From NCBI RefSeq assembly GCF_021653975.1, contig NZ_JAJKFK010000001.1:1270863-1334862 (forward strand): DNA of 64,000 nucleotides. The letters are read 5' to 3'. Shown piece by piece: positions 47,548 through 57,216 of this stretch. This DNA comes from Amycolatopsis sp. GM8. Its GTDB lineage: Bacteria > Actinomycetota > Actinomycetes > Mycobacteriales > Pseudonocardiaceae. The notes under the pieces are model-generated. The model was not told where the DNA came from. It did not search any database and saw only the letters and a list, made by a program, of their open reading frames with translations. Position numbers and translations under genes: made by a program. Each line of letters begins with the position of its first letter. Positions within the stretch are counted from its first letter, which is position 1.

Positions 47548-48201
47548 GTGGGAGTACTCGAGTTGCTGCTGCCGGCGTCGTGCGCGGGATGCGGGGCGCC
47601 GGGGGCCGCGTGCTGTCCGCAGTGCGTGGCGATGTTCGGCAGGCCGGAGCGCGTAGCACGCGGGCCGACGGCGCGGACCGCGCCGGTCTACGCGCTCGCC
47701 CGGTACCGGGACGTCGCGCGGCGGTTGGTGCTGCACTACAAGGAGCGCGGACGGCGGGACCTCGCCGGGCCGCTGGGCGGTGTGCTGGCGGCGGCGTTGC
47801 CGCACCTGCCGGAGGCGCAGCCGGACGCGGACGGCGTGTGGTGGCTCGTGCCGGCCCCGTCGCGCCGGGTCGCGTCCCGTGTCCGGGGCGGCCCCCACCT
47901 GCGGCGGCTGGCCGGCGCCTGCGCGGCGGGCCTGGCCGGGTCAGGTCGTCCGGCCGCAGTCGCTCCCGCGCTACGGCTGGGCGCGGGCGCCCGCGACGCG
48001 GTGGGGTTGAGTCGCGAGCAGCGCGCGGCAAACCTCGCCGGCCGGCTGCGCCTGGACCCGCGCGGTGTCCCACCGCCCGGCACCCCGGTGATCCTGCTCG
48101 ACGACGTCATCACCACCGGCGCCACCGCGGCCGCCTGCACCCACACCCTGACGGCGGCCGGCTTCCCGGTGCGGCTGATCCTGACCCTGACCGCCGCCTG
48201 A
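47548..48201 (+). CDS. comF: ComF family phosphoribosyltransferase-like protein
   Basis: About 217 residues from GTG 47548 (GTG 47539 or GTG 47524 are alternatives). An N-terminal zinc-finger-like cysteine set (CAGCGAPGAACCPQC), the central CVYxLxRYR-like region (PVYALARYRDVARRLVLHYK) and the PRPP motif VILLDDVITTGAT near the C-terminus are all present, with REQRAANLAGRL before it. ComF proteins are implicated in DNA uptake or processing in transformable bacteria. Here it is transcribed opposite to secA, hpf and lpqB. Its 3' end abuts repeat array B after 4 bases. Confidence 0.88.
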   Translation: MGVLELLLPASCAGCGAPGAACCPQCVAMFGRPERVARGPTARTAPVYALARYRDVARRLVLHYKERGRRDLAGPLGGVLAAALPHLPEAQPDADGVWWLVPAPSRRVASRVRGGPHLRRLAGACAAGLAGSGRPAAVAPALRLGAGARDAVGLSREQRAANLAGRLRLDPRGVPPPGTPVILLDDVITTGATAAACTHTLTAAGFPVRLILTLTAA

Positions 48202-48205
48202 TCCC

Positions 48206-48381
48206 GCGAGTCCGACACTCACGACAGCGAGTCCGACACTCGTGCGCGCGAGTTCGACACTCAGGACAGCGAGTCCGACATTCGCGTGCGCCTGAACGTC
48301 GGACTCGACGTCGCGAACGTACGACTCGGCGTCACGAACGTCGGACTCGGCGTCCTGGACGTCGGACTCGCCGGGGTCAGC
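48206..48381. repeat. Palindromic array of 21-bp repeats (array B)
   Basis: Four direct units (48206-48226, 48227-48247, 48248-48268, 48269-48289; core GCGAGTCCGACA) are followed by 8 bases (48290-48297) and four units in the opposite orientation (48298-48318, 48319-48339, 48340-48360, 48361-48381; core GTCGGACTCG). The whole can fold as one hairpin of about 80-bp arms with mismatches between units. It starts 4 bases after the comF stop, and the lpqB stop lies in the last unit. CGAACGTACGACTCG is identical in array A. Confidence 0.92.
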
Positions 48382-50119
48382 CGGGGTAGAACGGGGAGAC
48401 GCGGGTGCCCAGGGAATGCGGGTGCGGGCGCCAGACCTCGCCGACGTCCGAGGCCGTCCACAGGCCACCGGCGTCCGCGACGACGATCGGGCGGCCCGGC
48501 GCGGCCGTGATGGCGCTGACCGGCGGCGTCAGGTTCGAGCTGTTGAACGTATCCATCCGCAGCCCGTCGATGGGCACCTTCACCACCGGCTGCGACGGCA
48601 GCGTCGTCGCGGCGACCAGGCTGTCCTGGCTCAGCCAGTCCACGTCGACCACCCCGGACAGCGTCCCGGACTGCAGGATCCGCGGGCTCCGCAGCGTCAC
48701 CGCGTCCTGCGTCCGCACGACCGAGGCCACCAGCACCTGCCCGTTGACGACCATCGCCGCCCTGGCGCCGTCGCGGGACAGCCGCAGCACGCTGATCTGC
48801 CCGACCGTCAGCACCTCCTCGGCGTTGACGGCCTGCCCGGTCCACCCGCCGTCCGACGTCCGCAGCACCCGCACCACCGACGAGCCGTCGACCACGGTCC
48901 ACACTTCGCCGGCGGTGCCGTCGGCGGTCGCGGTCGGCCGCCAGGTCGGTCTGGTCAGCGTGCCGCCGAACAGGTTCACCGGCTGCGCCGCCGCCCCGAA
49001 CGCGCCGATCCGCAGCTGCTGGTGCCCGTTCGCGTTCTCCACGATCGCGAGCTGCCGCCCGTCGATCGACTGCGCGGCACTCGCCACCTGGTACGTGCCC
49101 TGCCCGGCCGGTCCCTGGATCGCGGACCCGTCCGCCAGCGACCGGACCCGGCCGTTGACAACCATCAGCCCCGGTTGGTCCGCACCCGGCGAGGCCAGCG
49201 ACGTGTACGACGGGACATCGCTCGGCAGCCAGTCCTCATGCCCGTCGACCAGCGCGTTCCCGTCCGACAGCAGGCGCACCCGGTTCGTCGTCACGGCCTG
49301 CAGCGACAGCACGATCTGCGCCGCGATGAGTTTCTTGACGTCCGGTGTCTGGTCGCCGACCCCGGTCAGCGGCACCATCAGCGCCCCGTCCGGCGTGGTG
49401 GTCACGTTGCCCTCGATGTTCGCGGCCTCCGGCAGCGGGCTTCGGACCGCGCCGACCAGTTGGTCCGATGGCCCGGACAGCAGCAGCGACACCACTCGCC
49501 CGGCCAGCCCCGTCTGCGGTTTCCCTGCCACGTAACGCAGATCGGGCACGATCGTGTTCGAGTCCTGCGCGAAGAAGTACACCGGCACCCGCACGTAGTT
49601 CGCGGTGAACGCGCTGGAGGGCATCACGATGTTGGCCGGCGGGTTGGTGACCCGCCACTGCCCGTCGGCCTGCTTGCGCACCAGCAGCCGCAGCTCGTAC
49701 GGGGTCCGTGACGGGATGAACGAGCTGTCCGCGCCGAGCGTGCCGATATTGGTGCCCCGCACGACGACGACCACTTCCGTCGGGTTCACCGGCAGCGCCG
49801 CGCCCACCGCGTACACCGTGTTGAACTGGTCGTCGATGACGTTCATGACCTTGCCGGGCTGCCAAGCCTTCGCCGCGGCGTCGTCGAGATACGTCCGCGC
49901 CGCGGCGTTGTTGCTCACCGGCTGCGCGCTGGCCTCGACGAAATCGCGCGCCACGGTCAGCGGGTCGATGTCGCGTTGCGGCTGCTGCACGTCGGGGTTG
50001 GCGATCTGGCCGAGCTCCTGCTGCTGCACCGCGACCGGCTGCGACTCCTCGGGCACGGTGGCGCACCCGCCGACCAGCACGACACTCGCCAGCACCGCGA
50101 GCAGGCCGGCCCGCCTCAT
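48377..50119 (-). CDS. lpqB: Lipoprotein LpqB, MtrAB accessory
   Basis: A 580-residue lipoprotein from ATG 50119 (GGAGG 7 bases upstream), with lipobox VVLVGGCA (Cys19). After residue 50 comes a GerMN domain (about 60-320, RDIDPLTVARDFVEASAQPV and LRYVAGKPQTGLAGRVVSLL), then a C-terminal beta-propeller-like LpqB domain with repeated SxDGxxxA blades (SRDGARAAMVVNGQVLVASV). It sits at the outer membrane face and interacts with MtrB to modulate signalling and cell division. Its ATG overlaps the mtrB stop. Its own stop is inside repeat array B. Confidence 0.95.
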   Translation of the reverse strand: MRRAGLLAVLASVVLVGGCATVPEESQPVAVQQQELGQIANPDVQQPQRDIDPLTVARDFVEASAQPVSNNAAARTYLDDAAAKAWQPGKVMNVIDDQFNTVYAVGAALPVNPTEVVVVVRGTNIGTLGADSSFIPSRTPYELRLLVRKQADGQWRVTNPPANIVMPSSAFTANYVRVPVYFFAQDSNTIVPDLRYVAGKPQTGLAGRVVSLLLSGPSDQLVGAVRSPLPEAANIEGNVTTTPDGALMVPLTGVGDQTPDVKKLIAAQIVLSLQAVTTNRVRLLSDGNALVDGHEDWLPSDVPSYTSLASPGADQPGLMVVNGRVRSLADGSAIQGPAGQGTYQVASAAQSIDGRQLAIVENANGHQQLRIGAFGAAAQPVNLFGGTLTRPTWRPTATADGTAGEVWTVVDGSSVVRVLRTSDGGWTGQAVNAEEVLTVGQISVLRLSRDGARAAMVVNGQVLVASVVRTQDAVTLRSPRILQSGTLSGVVDVDWLSQDSLVAATTLPSQPVVKVPIDGLRMDTFNSSNLTPPVSAITAAPGRPIVVADAGGLWTASDVGEVWRPHPHSLGTRVSPFYPG

Positions 50120-51810
50120 CGGACGTCCTCCCTGCGTAGCTCGTGCAGGACGATGCTGTAGTCGGCGCCGGACCCGGTGCTGGCCTGCCCGTTGACGGCC
50201 TGACCGTCCGGGGGTGTCAGCGGCAGCGGGTACTCCTCGAACGGCACGCCCTGCTGCCGCGGCAGCGTGAGCCGGAAGCACGCGCCGGATCCGGGCGCGC
50301 CCCAGGCCTCGAGCTGGCCGCCGTGCAGGCGGGCGTCCTCGTGGCTGATCGCGAGCCCGAGCCCGGTGCCACCGGTGCGGCGGTTGCGCGACGGGTCCGC
50401 CCGCCAGAACCGGTTGAACACCAGGTCGGCCTCGCCCGGCCGCAGGCCCACCCCGTAGTCGCGGACGGTGATCGCCACGGCGTCGTCGTTCGCGGCCAGC
50501 GTCAGGCGCACCGGTTTGCCCTCGCTGTGGTCGACGGCGTTGGCCAGCAGGTTCCGCAGGATCCGCTCGACGCGGCGGGCGTCGATCTCGGCGAGTGTCT
50601 CGCCTTCGGGCAGCACCAGTTCGACGGAACTGCCCGCGTTGCCGGCGATCACCCGGACCTGCTCGACGGCGCGTTTCGCGATGGGCCCGATGTCGATCAG
50701 CTCGGCCGCCAGCTCCTCGACGCCCGCGTCGAGCCTGCTGATTTCCAGCAGGTCACCGAGCAGCGCTTCGAACCGGTCGAGCTCGTCCACCAGCAGCTCG
50801 GTGGACCGGGCGAGCCCGGCGGGGAACTGCTCACGGGACGCGTGCAGCACGTCGGCCGCCATCCGGACCGTGGTCAGCGGGGTGCGCAGCTCGTGCGACA
50901 CGTCGGAGGTGAACCTGCGCTGCAGGGTGCCGAACTCCTCGAGCTGACGGATCTGACGCTGGATGCTGGCCGCCATTTCGTTGTAGGACACCGCGAGCCG
51001 GGACAGGTCGTCCTCGCCCGTCACCGGTAGTCGTTCGTCGAGCTCGCCACCGGCGAACCGGGCCGCGGCCGCCGCGGCCGACCGGACCGGCCGCACGACC
51101 TGCCGGGTGACGATATTGCTGATCCCGGCCAGCAGCATCAGCAGCACGAGACCACCGACGAGCAGCGTGTTCTGCACCGTCGAGGCGGTGTTCTGCTCGG
51201 CTGTCATCGGGAAGAGCAGGTACAGCTGGATCGGCCGGCCCGTGCTGGCCACCGGCGCACCCACGACCAGGTACGTCGTGCGCGTGCCGCTGTCGTCGAC
51301 GCTGTGGGTCTGGTAGGCGATCTGGTTGGCCTCGGCGAACCGCTCCAGCCCCTCGGGCACCTTCCAGATCGGGCCCGCCGAGTCGGGCGAGCCCGTGCCA
51401 CCGGCCGTGAGCACGGGCTCGAACGCACCGGCGGCGGACGTGCCCGAGCCCTGGTCGTCCGACGACGTGCTGGTGATCTTCTTCAGCACGTTCTGCAGCC
51501 GGTCTGGCAGCGCGTCCTGGTCGCTCAGGCCGACCAGTTCGCCCTCGGCGGTGGCGACGACCTGCAGCGTCTGGGCGACGGCGGCCTCGCGCTTGGTGTC
51601 CATGAGCCGGGTGATGATCTGGTTCTGCAGCACCATGCCCAGCACGAAGATCACCGCTGAGGACAGCGCGAGCGTCGACGCGGTCACCCGGAACTGGAGG
51701 GAGCGCCGCCACAGCACGCCGAACGCGACGAGGCGGCTGCGGCCATAAGCGCCGACGCGGCGGGCGAGCCGCAGCACCCTGAATGCGAAAGCGAGGATGT
51801 TCTGCTTCAT
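50116..51810 (-). CDS. mtrB: Sensor histidine kinase MtrB
   Basis: A 564-residue membrane kinase from ATG 51810. There is a TM helix at about 43-63 (ALSSAVIFVLGMVL), an extracytoplasmic sensor to about 200, and a second TM at about 208-228 (NTLLVGGLVLLMLLAGI). HAMP follows, then HisKA with phospho-His near residue 305 (SDVSHELRTPLTTVRMA) and HATPase (N box RILRNLLANAVDHS; G boxes VRDYGVGLRPGE and GTGLGLAIS). It works with MtrA to control cell wall and division genes. It is 7 bases from mtrA and overlaps lpqB, so the three form an operon. Confidence 0.96.
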   Translation of the reverse strand: MKQNILAFAFRVLRLARRVGAYGRSRLVAFGVLWRRSLQFRVTASTLALSSAVIFVLGMVLQNQIITRLMDTKREAAVAQTLQVVATAEGELVGLSDQDALPDRLQNVLKKITSTSSDDQGSGTSAAGAFEPVLTAGGTGSPDSAGPIWKVPEGLERFAEANQIAYQTHSVDDSGTRTTYLVVGAPVASTGRPIQLYLLFPMTAEQNTASTVQNTLLVGGLVLLMLLAGISNIVTRQVVRPVRSAAAAAARFAGGELDERLPVTGEDDLSRLAVSYNEMAASIQRQIRQLEEFGTLQRRFTSDVSHELRTPLTTVRMAADVLHASREQFPAGLARSTELLVDELDRFEALLGDLLEISRLDAGVEELAAELIDIGPIAKRAVEQVRVIAGNAGSSVELVLPEGETLAEIDARRVERILRNLLANAVDHSEGKPVRLTLAANDDAVAITVRDYGVGLRPGEADLVFNRFWRADPSRNRRTGGTGLGLAISHEDARLHGGQLEAWGAPGSGACFRLTLPRQQGVPFEEYPLPLTPPDGQAVNGQASTGSGADYSIVLHELRREDVR

Positions 51811-51817
51811 CGTGGGT

Positions 51818-52495
51818 TTACGGGGGACCCGCCTTGTAGCCGACGCCGCGGACCGTCAACACGACCTCGGGGTGTTCGGGGTCCTTCTCGACCTTGGACC
51901 GCAAGCGCTGGACGTGCACGTTGACGAGCCTGGTGTCGGCGGCGTGCCGGTAGCCCCAGACCTGTTCGAGCAGCACCTCGCGCGTGAACACCTGACGCGG
52001 CTTGCGGGCCAGCGCCACCAGCAGGTCGAACTCGAGCGGGGTCAGCGGGATGGCCTTGCCCTCCCGCGTGACCTCGTGCCCGGGCACGTCGATCGCGAGG
52101 TCGCCGATGGTGAGCGACTCGGCGGGCTCGGCCTCGGTGCGGCGCAGGCGAGCACGGACGCGGGCGACGAGTTCCTTGGGTTTGAAGGGCTTCACGACGT
52201 AGTCGTCGGCACCGGACTCGAGACCGAGCACGATGTCGACGGTGTCGCTCTTGGCGGTCAGCATGACGATGGGCACGCCCGACTCGGCGCGGATCGCCTT
52301 GCAGACGTCGATCCCGTTCATCCCGGGCAGCATCAGGTCCAGCAGGACCAGGTCCGGCTTGAGGTCTCTGAGCGCGGGCAGCGCGCGGGAGCCGTCGGCG
52401 ACGACGGCGGTGTCGAATCCCTCGCCTCGGAGCACGATCGTGAGCATCTCTGCGAGCGCAGGGTCGTCGTCGACCACCAGGACACGTGCCTTCAT
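51818..52495 (-). CDS. mtrA: DNA-binding response regulator MtrA
   Basis: A 225-residue OmpR/PhoB-type regulator. ATG 52495 (MKARVLVVDDDPALAEMLTI) is chosen; GTG 52501 two codons earlier is possible, and a TATTC-containing AT-rich stretch just upstream suggests a short or absent leader. The receiver domain has the acidic pocket DDD, phospho-Asp in LVLLDLMLPGMNGIDV (near 54), Lys in VVKPFKPKEL. The winged-helix domain contains PLTPLEFDLLVALARKPRQV and ADTRLVNVHVQRLRSKVEKD. Near identity to mycobacterial MtrA makes the name secure. It controls division and resuscitation genes. Confidence 0.97.
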   Translation of the reverse strand: MKARVLVVDDDPALAEMLTIVLRGEGFDTAVVADGSRALPALRDLKPDLVLLDLMLPGMNGIDVCKAIRAESGVPIVMLTAKSDTVDIVLGLESGADDYVVKPFKPKELVARVRARLRRTEAEPAESLTIGDLAIDVPGHEVTREGKAIPLTPLEFDLLVALARKPRQVFTREVLLEQVWGYRHAADTRLVNVHVQRLRSKVEKDPEHPEVVLTVRGVGYKAGPP

Positions 52496-52566
52496 GACCA
52501 CATATTCGCACTCCGGACACCGTTCGTGACTCCCGACCCGGTATCCGACGGGTAGATCTCACCAGC

Positions 52567-53214
52567 TTAGCCCGGATGGACCAGTCCGCTCGCCAGCTCA
52601 GCGTGGTCGGAACCGGCGGTACCGTCGATCACTCGCCAGGGTGAAAGCCAGGACTCGGCGGCGAGCTGGTCGTACACGCGGGCGCAGCGGACCTGGAGAT
52701 CGTCGTCGGATTCGAAGGCGTCCTTCGCTCGGTCCACTTCGGACTGTGCCCGCCGCTCGGCCCGCTCGGCGGCGACCTCGGGGCTGACCCGCAGCAGGAT
52801 CTGCGCGTCCGGCACGGGCAGGCCGAACCGGTTGATCTCCAGGTCGCGCACCCACTTCACGAACTCGCCGTGCGCGTCCTGACGCAGGCGGGCGGCGCCG
52901 TACGCGGCGTTCGACGCCACATACCGGTCGAGGAGGACGATGTCGTGGAGTCTCAGGTCGTGCTCGACCGAGGCGGCCGCGCCGCGCCGGTCGAGCGCGT
53001 AGAGCACGGCCATGCCGTACACCGAATCGGCGAGATCGCCGTGCCCGCGGTGGAGGGCGTCACGGACCAGGTCGGCGTGCACATCTTCGCCGTAGCGCGG
53101 GAACGCCAGCGTCGCGACACTCTTGCCGAGGTCGTGCAGGGCCTTGGTCAGCGCCTCGGTGAGAGTGCGCTTACCCGCGCCGTCCAGCCCTTCGATGACA
53201 ACCAGTCGTCCCAC
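52567..53214 (-). CDS. tmk: Thymidylate kinase (dTMP kinase)
   Basis: A 215-residue kinase from GTG 53214. The P-loop is EGLDGAGKRTL with Arg in the usual Ser/Thr position, as in mycobacterial TMPK. The DR motif LLDRYVASNAAYGAAR binds dTMP, and the LID region contains the Arg-rich AERAERRAQSEV. It phosphorylates dTMP to dTDP in DNA precursor synthesis. It is upstream of mtrA on the same strand, with a gap of 71 bases, and may share its transcript. A strong hairpin separates it from sahH. Confidence 0.94.
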   Translation of the reverse strand: MGRLVVIEGLDGAGKRTLTEALTKALHDLGKSVATLAFPRYGEDVHADLVRDALHRGHGDLADSVYGMAVLYALDRRGAAASVEHDLRLHDIVLLDRYVASNAAYGAARLRQDAHGEFVKWVRDLEINRFGLPVPDAQILLRVSPEVAAERAERRAQSEVDRAKDAFESDDDLQVRCARVYDQLAAESWLSPWRVIDGTAGSDHAELASGLVHPG

Positions 53215-53304
53215 GGGTCAGACAGTATCGCCGCGTTGAGATACGGCGATACGAGCCGTGGCATCACGACACCCCGGGCAAGCACGGCGGGACGGCCGAG
53301 GAGT

Positions 53305-53333
53305 GGTGGCCGCCGGACGGGCCGGCGGCCACC
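53305..53333. terminator. Hairpin downstream of sahH
   Basis: GGTGGCCGCCGG at 53305-53316 pairs perfectly with CCGGCGGCCACC at 53322-53333 around a 5-base loop, 8 bases after the sahH stop on the minus strand. Confidence 0.9.
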
Positions 53334-53340
53334 GGAAGCC

Positions 53341-54813
53341 TCAGTAGCGGTAGTGCTCCGACTTGAAGGGGCCTTCCGGGTCGACGTCGATGTACTCGGC
53401 CTGGTCCTTGCTCAGCTTGGTGAGCTCGCCGCCGAGGGCCTGCAGGTGAATGCGGGCGACCTTTTCGTCGAGTTTCTTCGGCAGCCGGTAAACCTCGTTG
53501 TCGTATTCCTCGTGTTTGGTGAACAGCTCGACCTGCGCGATGACCTGATTGGAGAAGCTGTTGGACATCACGAACGACGGGTGGCCGGTGGCGTTGCCCA
53601 GGTTCAGCAGGCGCCCTTCGGACAGCACGAGAATCGAATGACCATCAGGGAAGACCCATTCATCGACCTGCGGCTTGATGTTCACCCGCCGGATTCCCGG
53701 ATACCGGGTCAAACCTGCGATGTCGATCTCATTGTCGAAATGGCCGATGTTGCCGACGATGGTCTGATGCTTCATCCGCGCCATGTGCTCGGCCATCACC
53801 ACGTCCTTGTTCCCGGTCGTGGTGATCACGATGTCCGCCTCGGGCAGCGCGTTCTCCAGCGTCTTGACCTGGAATCCGTCCATCGTGGCCTGCAGCGCGC
53901 AGATCGGGTCGATCTCGGTGACGATCACCCGCGCGCCCTGGCCGGACAGCGACTCCGCCGCGCCCTTGCCGACGTCGCCGTACCCGCAGACGACCGCGAC
54001 CTTGCCGCCGATCAGCACGTCCGTGCCGCGGTTGATGCCGTCGATCAGCGAGTGCCGGATGCCGTACCGGTTGTCGAACTTCGACTTGGTGACCGAGTCG
54101 TTCACGTTGATCGCCGGGAACAGCAGCTTGCCGGCCGCCGCCAGCTGGTACAGCCGCAGCACACCGGTCGTGGTCTCCTCGGTCACGCCCAGGATGCCCT
54201 CGCCGACGCGGGTCCACTTGCCCGCGTCCGCCGCCAGCGAATCGCGCAGCAGGCCCAGGAAGACCTTCCACTCGTCGGAGTCGTTCTCATCCTCCGGCGG
54301 CACCACACCGGCCTGCTCGAAGTCGGTGCCGCGGTGCACCAGCATCGTCGCGTCGCCACCGTCGTCGAGGATCATGTTGGGGCCCGCGCCGTCCCAGGTG
54401 AGCATCCGCTCGGTGCACCACCAGTACTCCTCGAGCGACTCGCCCTTCCACGCGAACACCGGCACACCCTTGGGCTCCTCGACCGTGCCGTGCGGGCCGA
54501 GCACCACCGCGGCGGCCGCGTGGTCCTGCGTGGAGAAGATGTTGCAGGAGGCCCAGCGCACTTCGGCACCGAGCGCCACCAGCGTCTCGATCAGCACCGC
54601 GGTCTGCACCGTCATGTGCAGCGACCCGGAGACCCGCGCCCCGCGCAACGGGTACACCTCCGCGTACTCGCGGCGCAGCGCCATCAACCCCGGCATCTCG
54701 TGCTCGGCCAGCCGGATCTCCTTGCGACCGAACTCGGCCAGCTCCAGATCGGCCACCGCGAACTCCACCCCATTGCGGGTGTCGTGCCACTTGGCAACGC
54801 TTTCGGGGGTCAT
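53341..54813 (-). CDS. sahH: Adenosylhomocysteinase (S-adenosyl-L-homocysteine hydrolase)
   Basis: A 490-residue enzyme from ATG 54813 (GGAGGA upstream). Conserved blocks are [33 protein letters not shown], the catalytic [16 protein letters not shown], the NAD loop [15 protein letters not shown] near 275 and [12 protein letters not shown]. The C-terminal KSEHYRY with Lys and Tyr completes the neighbouring subunit's NAD site. It hydrolyses SAH to adenosine and homocysteine and keeps methylation going. The 85-base leader is too short to hold a SAM or SAH riboswitch of the usual kind. The gene is divergent from the polytopic membrane gene. Confidence 0.98.
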   Translation of the reverse strand: MTPESVAKWHDTRNGVEFAVADLELAEFGRKEIRLAEHEMPGLMALRREYAEVYPLRGARVSGSLHMTVQTAVLIETLVALGAEVRWASCNIFSTQDHAAAAVVLGPHGTVEEPKGVPVFAWKGESLEEYWWCTERMLTWDGAGPNMILDDGGDATMLVHRGTDFEQAGVVPPEDENDSDEWKVFLGLLRDSLAADAGKWTRVGEGILGVTEETTTGVLRLYQLAAAGKLLFPAINVNDSVTKSKFDNRYGIRHSLIDGINRGTDVLIGGKVAVVCGYGDVGKGAAESLSGQGARVIVTEIDPICALQATMDGFQVKTLENALPEADIVITTTGNKDVVMAEHMARMKHQTIVGNIGHFDNEIDIAGLTRYPGIRRVNIKPQVDEWVFPDGHSILVLSEGRLLNLGNATGHPSFVMSNSFSNQVIAQVELFTKHEEYDNEVYRLPKKLDEKVARIHLQALGGELTKLSKDQAEYIDVDPEGPFKSEHYRY

Positions 54814-54898
54814 AGGGCATTTCCTCCAAGGATCGGTGACACCTGAACAGTACCGTTGTCGGTTCATTCCGTTACACCCTTGCGAAGGAGACTGCGCA

Positions 54899-57208
54899 GT
54901 GCCGATTCCCGGCCCGGAAACCCGGATCGTCGAGCTGCGCGTACCCGGCGTCACCGGTACCACCGGCGAGGCGCTGCTGGACGCGGTCAGCACGGTCGAG
55001 GTCGCGGGGGACGGAGTGGGCCGGGTGATCCGGCCGTCCGACCGGTTGCGCCGCCCGGCGCCGGGACCGGTTCTGCAGGCGCTCGGCCGCTCGGTGCCGC
55101 GCACGCTCGAAGGCTATTTGTGGGGCGCGATGACCTCGGGCGGCGCCGCGAAAGCGACCTGGGCGCTGCTGTTTCCTTTCTCACTTTCCAATGTGGCCCA
55201 CTGGATGCTGCCGCCGGTGCCGAAGGACAGCCGGGCGGCCGTGGCGCTGGGCGCGGTGTGCCGGAGCCTGCTGCGGGTCGCGGGGTTGCTGCTGACGATG
55301 CTGCTCGTCGGGCAGCTCGCGGTGATCGCGCTGGACCTGTTCGCGACGCAGTGTCTCGCGCCCGGCTCGGCCTGTTTGTCGTTCGTGCCCAACGGATTCC
55401 GTGAGCTGACGGTGCTGCGCACGATCGCCGGGCTGGTCCCGCTGGTCGTGGTGATTTTCGTGCTGCACCGTGTTTCCGGCACGAATTGGACGGTCACGTC
55501 GGAGGACGTCACGCCGCGGCGCGGCTCGCTGCCCGGCGACGTGTTGCGCGACGGGCCGGACTCCGCGGGGCTGCGCTGCCTGCACGCCGTGGCCGCACTG
55601 GCGACGACGGCGCTGCTTTCGCTCGGCGGCCCGCTGCACGCGCCGGACACGACGCCCGAGTTGATCGTGTGGATCGTTGCGCTCGCGCTCGTGCTGGCGA
55701 CGGTCTTGACGGTCATCGTCGGCGTCCCCGCGCTGCAGAATTGGGCACGTCGCAGCGTCCTCGTCTTCGCGACGCTCGTGCTCGCCGCGGTCACGGCCTT
55801 CCGGCCGGTGCTGCCCGCCGGTTCCGAGGACACGGTGCGCACGCTCGGAGCCGCGCTGCTCGTGGTGTCGGTGCTGTTCGCCGCGCTGCTCATACCGGCC
55901 GCGTTGCTCGGTCGGCGGATCTGGCGTAACCAGCCGAAGCGGCTACGGCCGTGGCTCGGTGGCTGGGCCGCCGCGCCGGTGCTCGCGCTCGCGGTCCTGC
56001 TGGGCGGCGGTTTCGGCGCGGGGCTCGCGATCGCGCTACGCCGCCTGGCCGGCGCGTCGGCGTTACAGCTGCCCGCCAGCTACACCCCGGTCACGGTGCT
56101 GTGGGGCGGCGGTCTGGTGCTCGCCGCACTGCTGGCGCTGCTCGGATTCGCGGTGGGCGTGCCGCTGCGCCGCCGTCGGCGCGGTATCCCGGAGATCGTG
56201 CGGTTGCTCCAGAACACGCCCGGCGACGAGAAGGCGGCCGCAGCGGCCTGGGCGCGTTCGTCGTGGGAGCGGCGGCACCTGCACCAACTCGTGTCCGGCG
56301 TCGTATTCGGCATGTCCGCCGGGGCGGCCGCGCTGCTCGTGGCGCACTACGGCTTCCACTTCCGGCCGGGCTGGCTGGATCCGCTGTCCGGGCTCGGTGT
56401 GTTCGCGCTCGGCGCGATGGCCGTCGGACTGTTGCGCGTGGTCTACACCGCGGCGACGAAACCGGGCCGGAACAGGCATCTCGGCGCGCTCGCGGACCTC
56501 GTGTGCTTCTGGCCGCGGGTGGCGCATCCGGCCGTGCCGCCGTGCTACGCGCTCAAGGTCGTGCCCGAACTCGCCGCTCGCACGAAGGAGCACCTCGCCG
56601 ACCCGAGCACGCGGGTTGTGCTCGGCGGGCACAACGTCGGCAGCCTCCTCGCGCTGATCGCGACCGCCCGGCTCATGCACGACCTGCCGGAGCGCGACCG
56701 TGAACGCGTCGGCCTGCTCACCGCGGGTTCGCCGCTGCAGTGGGGTTACCAGCGGGCGTTCCCTGCGGTGCTGCCGCAGGATTCGCTGACCGCGTTGTAC
56801 GGGGAGCTCGCCGGGCGGTGGCGGGGGCTGGCGCGCGGCACCGACATCTTCGGCGGCGGGGTCACCACGTGGCGGCAGGACGTGTACGACGGCAAGCTGC
56901 TCGGCGTCGGTTTCCTGCCCACCGGCGAGGTCGGCGCGCTCGACCCGGCACTGCCGGGCGCGACCGGCGCCCTCGTCCTCGGCGGTGACCACTGGCTGCC
57001 CGACCCGATCCGCAACACCCCGGGCACCCGGCGCTGGGCCGCGGGCGTGCTGGGGCACAGCGACTACGAGGTCGACCCGGAATGGGATCGCGCGGTCGCG
57101 ATGGCCGCCGGACTGGAGTTCGCGGACCGGCCGTCGACGCGGCCGTTCGGCGAGCAGGTGCCGCTGTTCCCGGACCTGCCGCGGTTCAACGTCAACTTCG
57201 CGAAGTAG
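54899..57208 (+). CDS. Polytopic membrane protein with C-terminal lipase-like domain lacking the Ser nucleophile
   Basis: A 769-residue protein from GTG 54899 (AAGGAG about 9 bases upstream); the frame stays open far upstream, antisense to sahH, but that part is shadow. Residues 1-95 are soluble ([20 protein letters not shown]), and then about eight or nine hydrophobic segments lie between residues 95 and 530. The final 250 residues carry an alpha/beta-hydrolase-like [20 protein letters not shown], in which the nucleophile elbow G-H-S-x-G has Asn for Ser, followed by [18 protein letters not shown] and [10 protein letters not shown]. Similar actinobacterial proteins have GHSQGS at this place. 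If the Asn is correct, it is probably a pseudo-enzyme. The function is unknown. Confidence 0.75.
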   Translation: MPIPGPETRIVELRVPGVTGTTGEALLDAVSTVEVAGDGVGRVIRPSDRLRRPAPGPVLQALGRSVPRTLEGYLWGAMTSGGAAKATWALLFPFSLSNVAHWMLPPVPKDSRAAVALGAVCRSLLRVAGLLLTMLLVGQLAVIALDLFATQCLAPGSACLSFVPNGFRELTVLRTIAGLVPLVVVIFVLHRVSGTNWTVTSEDVTPRRGSLPGDVLRDGPDSAGLRCLHAVAALATTALLSLGGPLHAPDTTPELIVWIVALALVLATVLTVIVGVPALQNWARRSVLVFATLVLAAVTAFRPVLPAGSEDTVRTLGAALLVVSVLFAALLIPAALLGRRIWRNQPKRLRPWLGGWAAAPVLALAVLLGGGFGAGLAIALRRLAGASALQLPASYTPVTVLWGGGLVLAALLALLGFAVGVPLRRRRRGIPEIVRLLQNTPGDEKAAAAAWARSSWERRHLHQLVSGVVFGMSAGAAALLVAHYGFHFRPGWLDPLSGLGVFALGAMAVGLLRVVYTAATKPGRNRHLGALADLVCFWPRVAHPAVPPCYALKVVPELAARTKEHLADPSTRVVLGGHNVGSLLALIATARLMHDLPERDRERVGLLTAGSPLQWGYQRAFPAVLPQDSLTALYGELAGRWRGLARGTDIFGGGVTTWRQDVYDGKLLGVGFLPTGEVGALDPALPGATGALVLGGDHWLPDPIRNTPGTRRWAAGVLGHSDYEVDPEWDRAVAMAAGLEFADRPSTRPFGEQVPLFPDLPRFNVNFAK

Positions 57209-57216
57209 TAAACGGA

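Noticed and set aside
47971..48902. Long minus-strand frames across array B with repeated residues such as ESDVRDAESYVRD
   Set aside because: The frames are open only because the repeat period is 21; they overlap comF and lpqB antisense and lack ribosome sites.
53783..54898. N-terminal extension of the pseudo-lipase gene by over 370 codons
   Set aside because: The region is exactly antisense to sahH, Ser/Pro-rich in composition, and a good ribosome site lies before GTG 54899.
54814..54898. SAM or SAH riboswitch upstream of sahH
   Set aside because: The spacer of 85 bases is shared with a divergent gene and shows no matching stem pattern.
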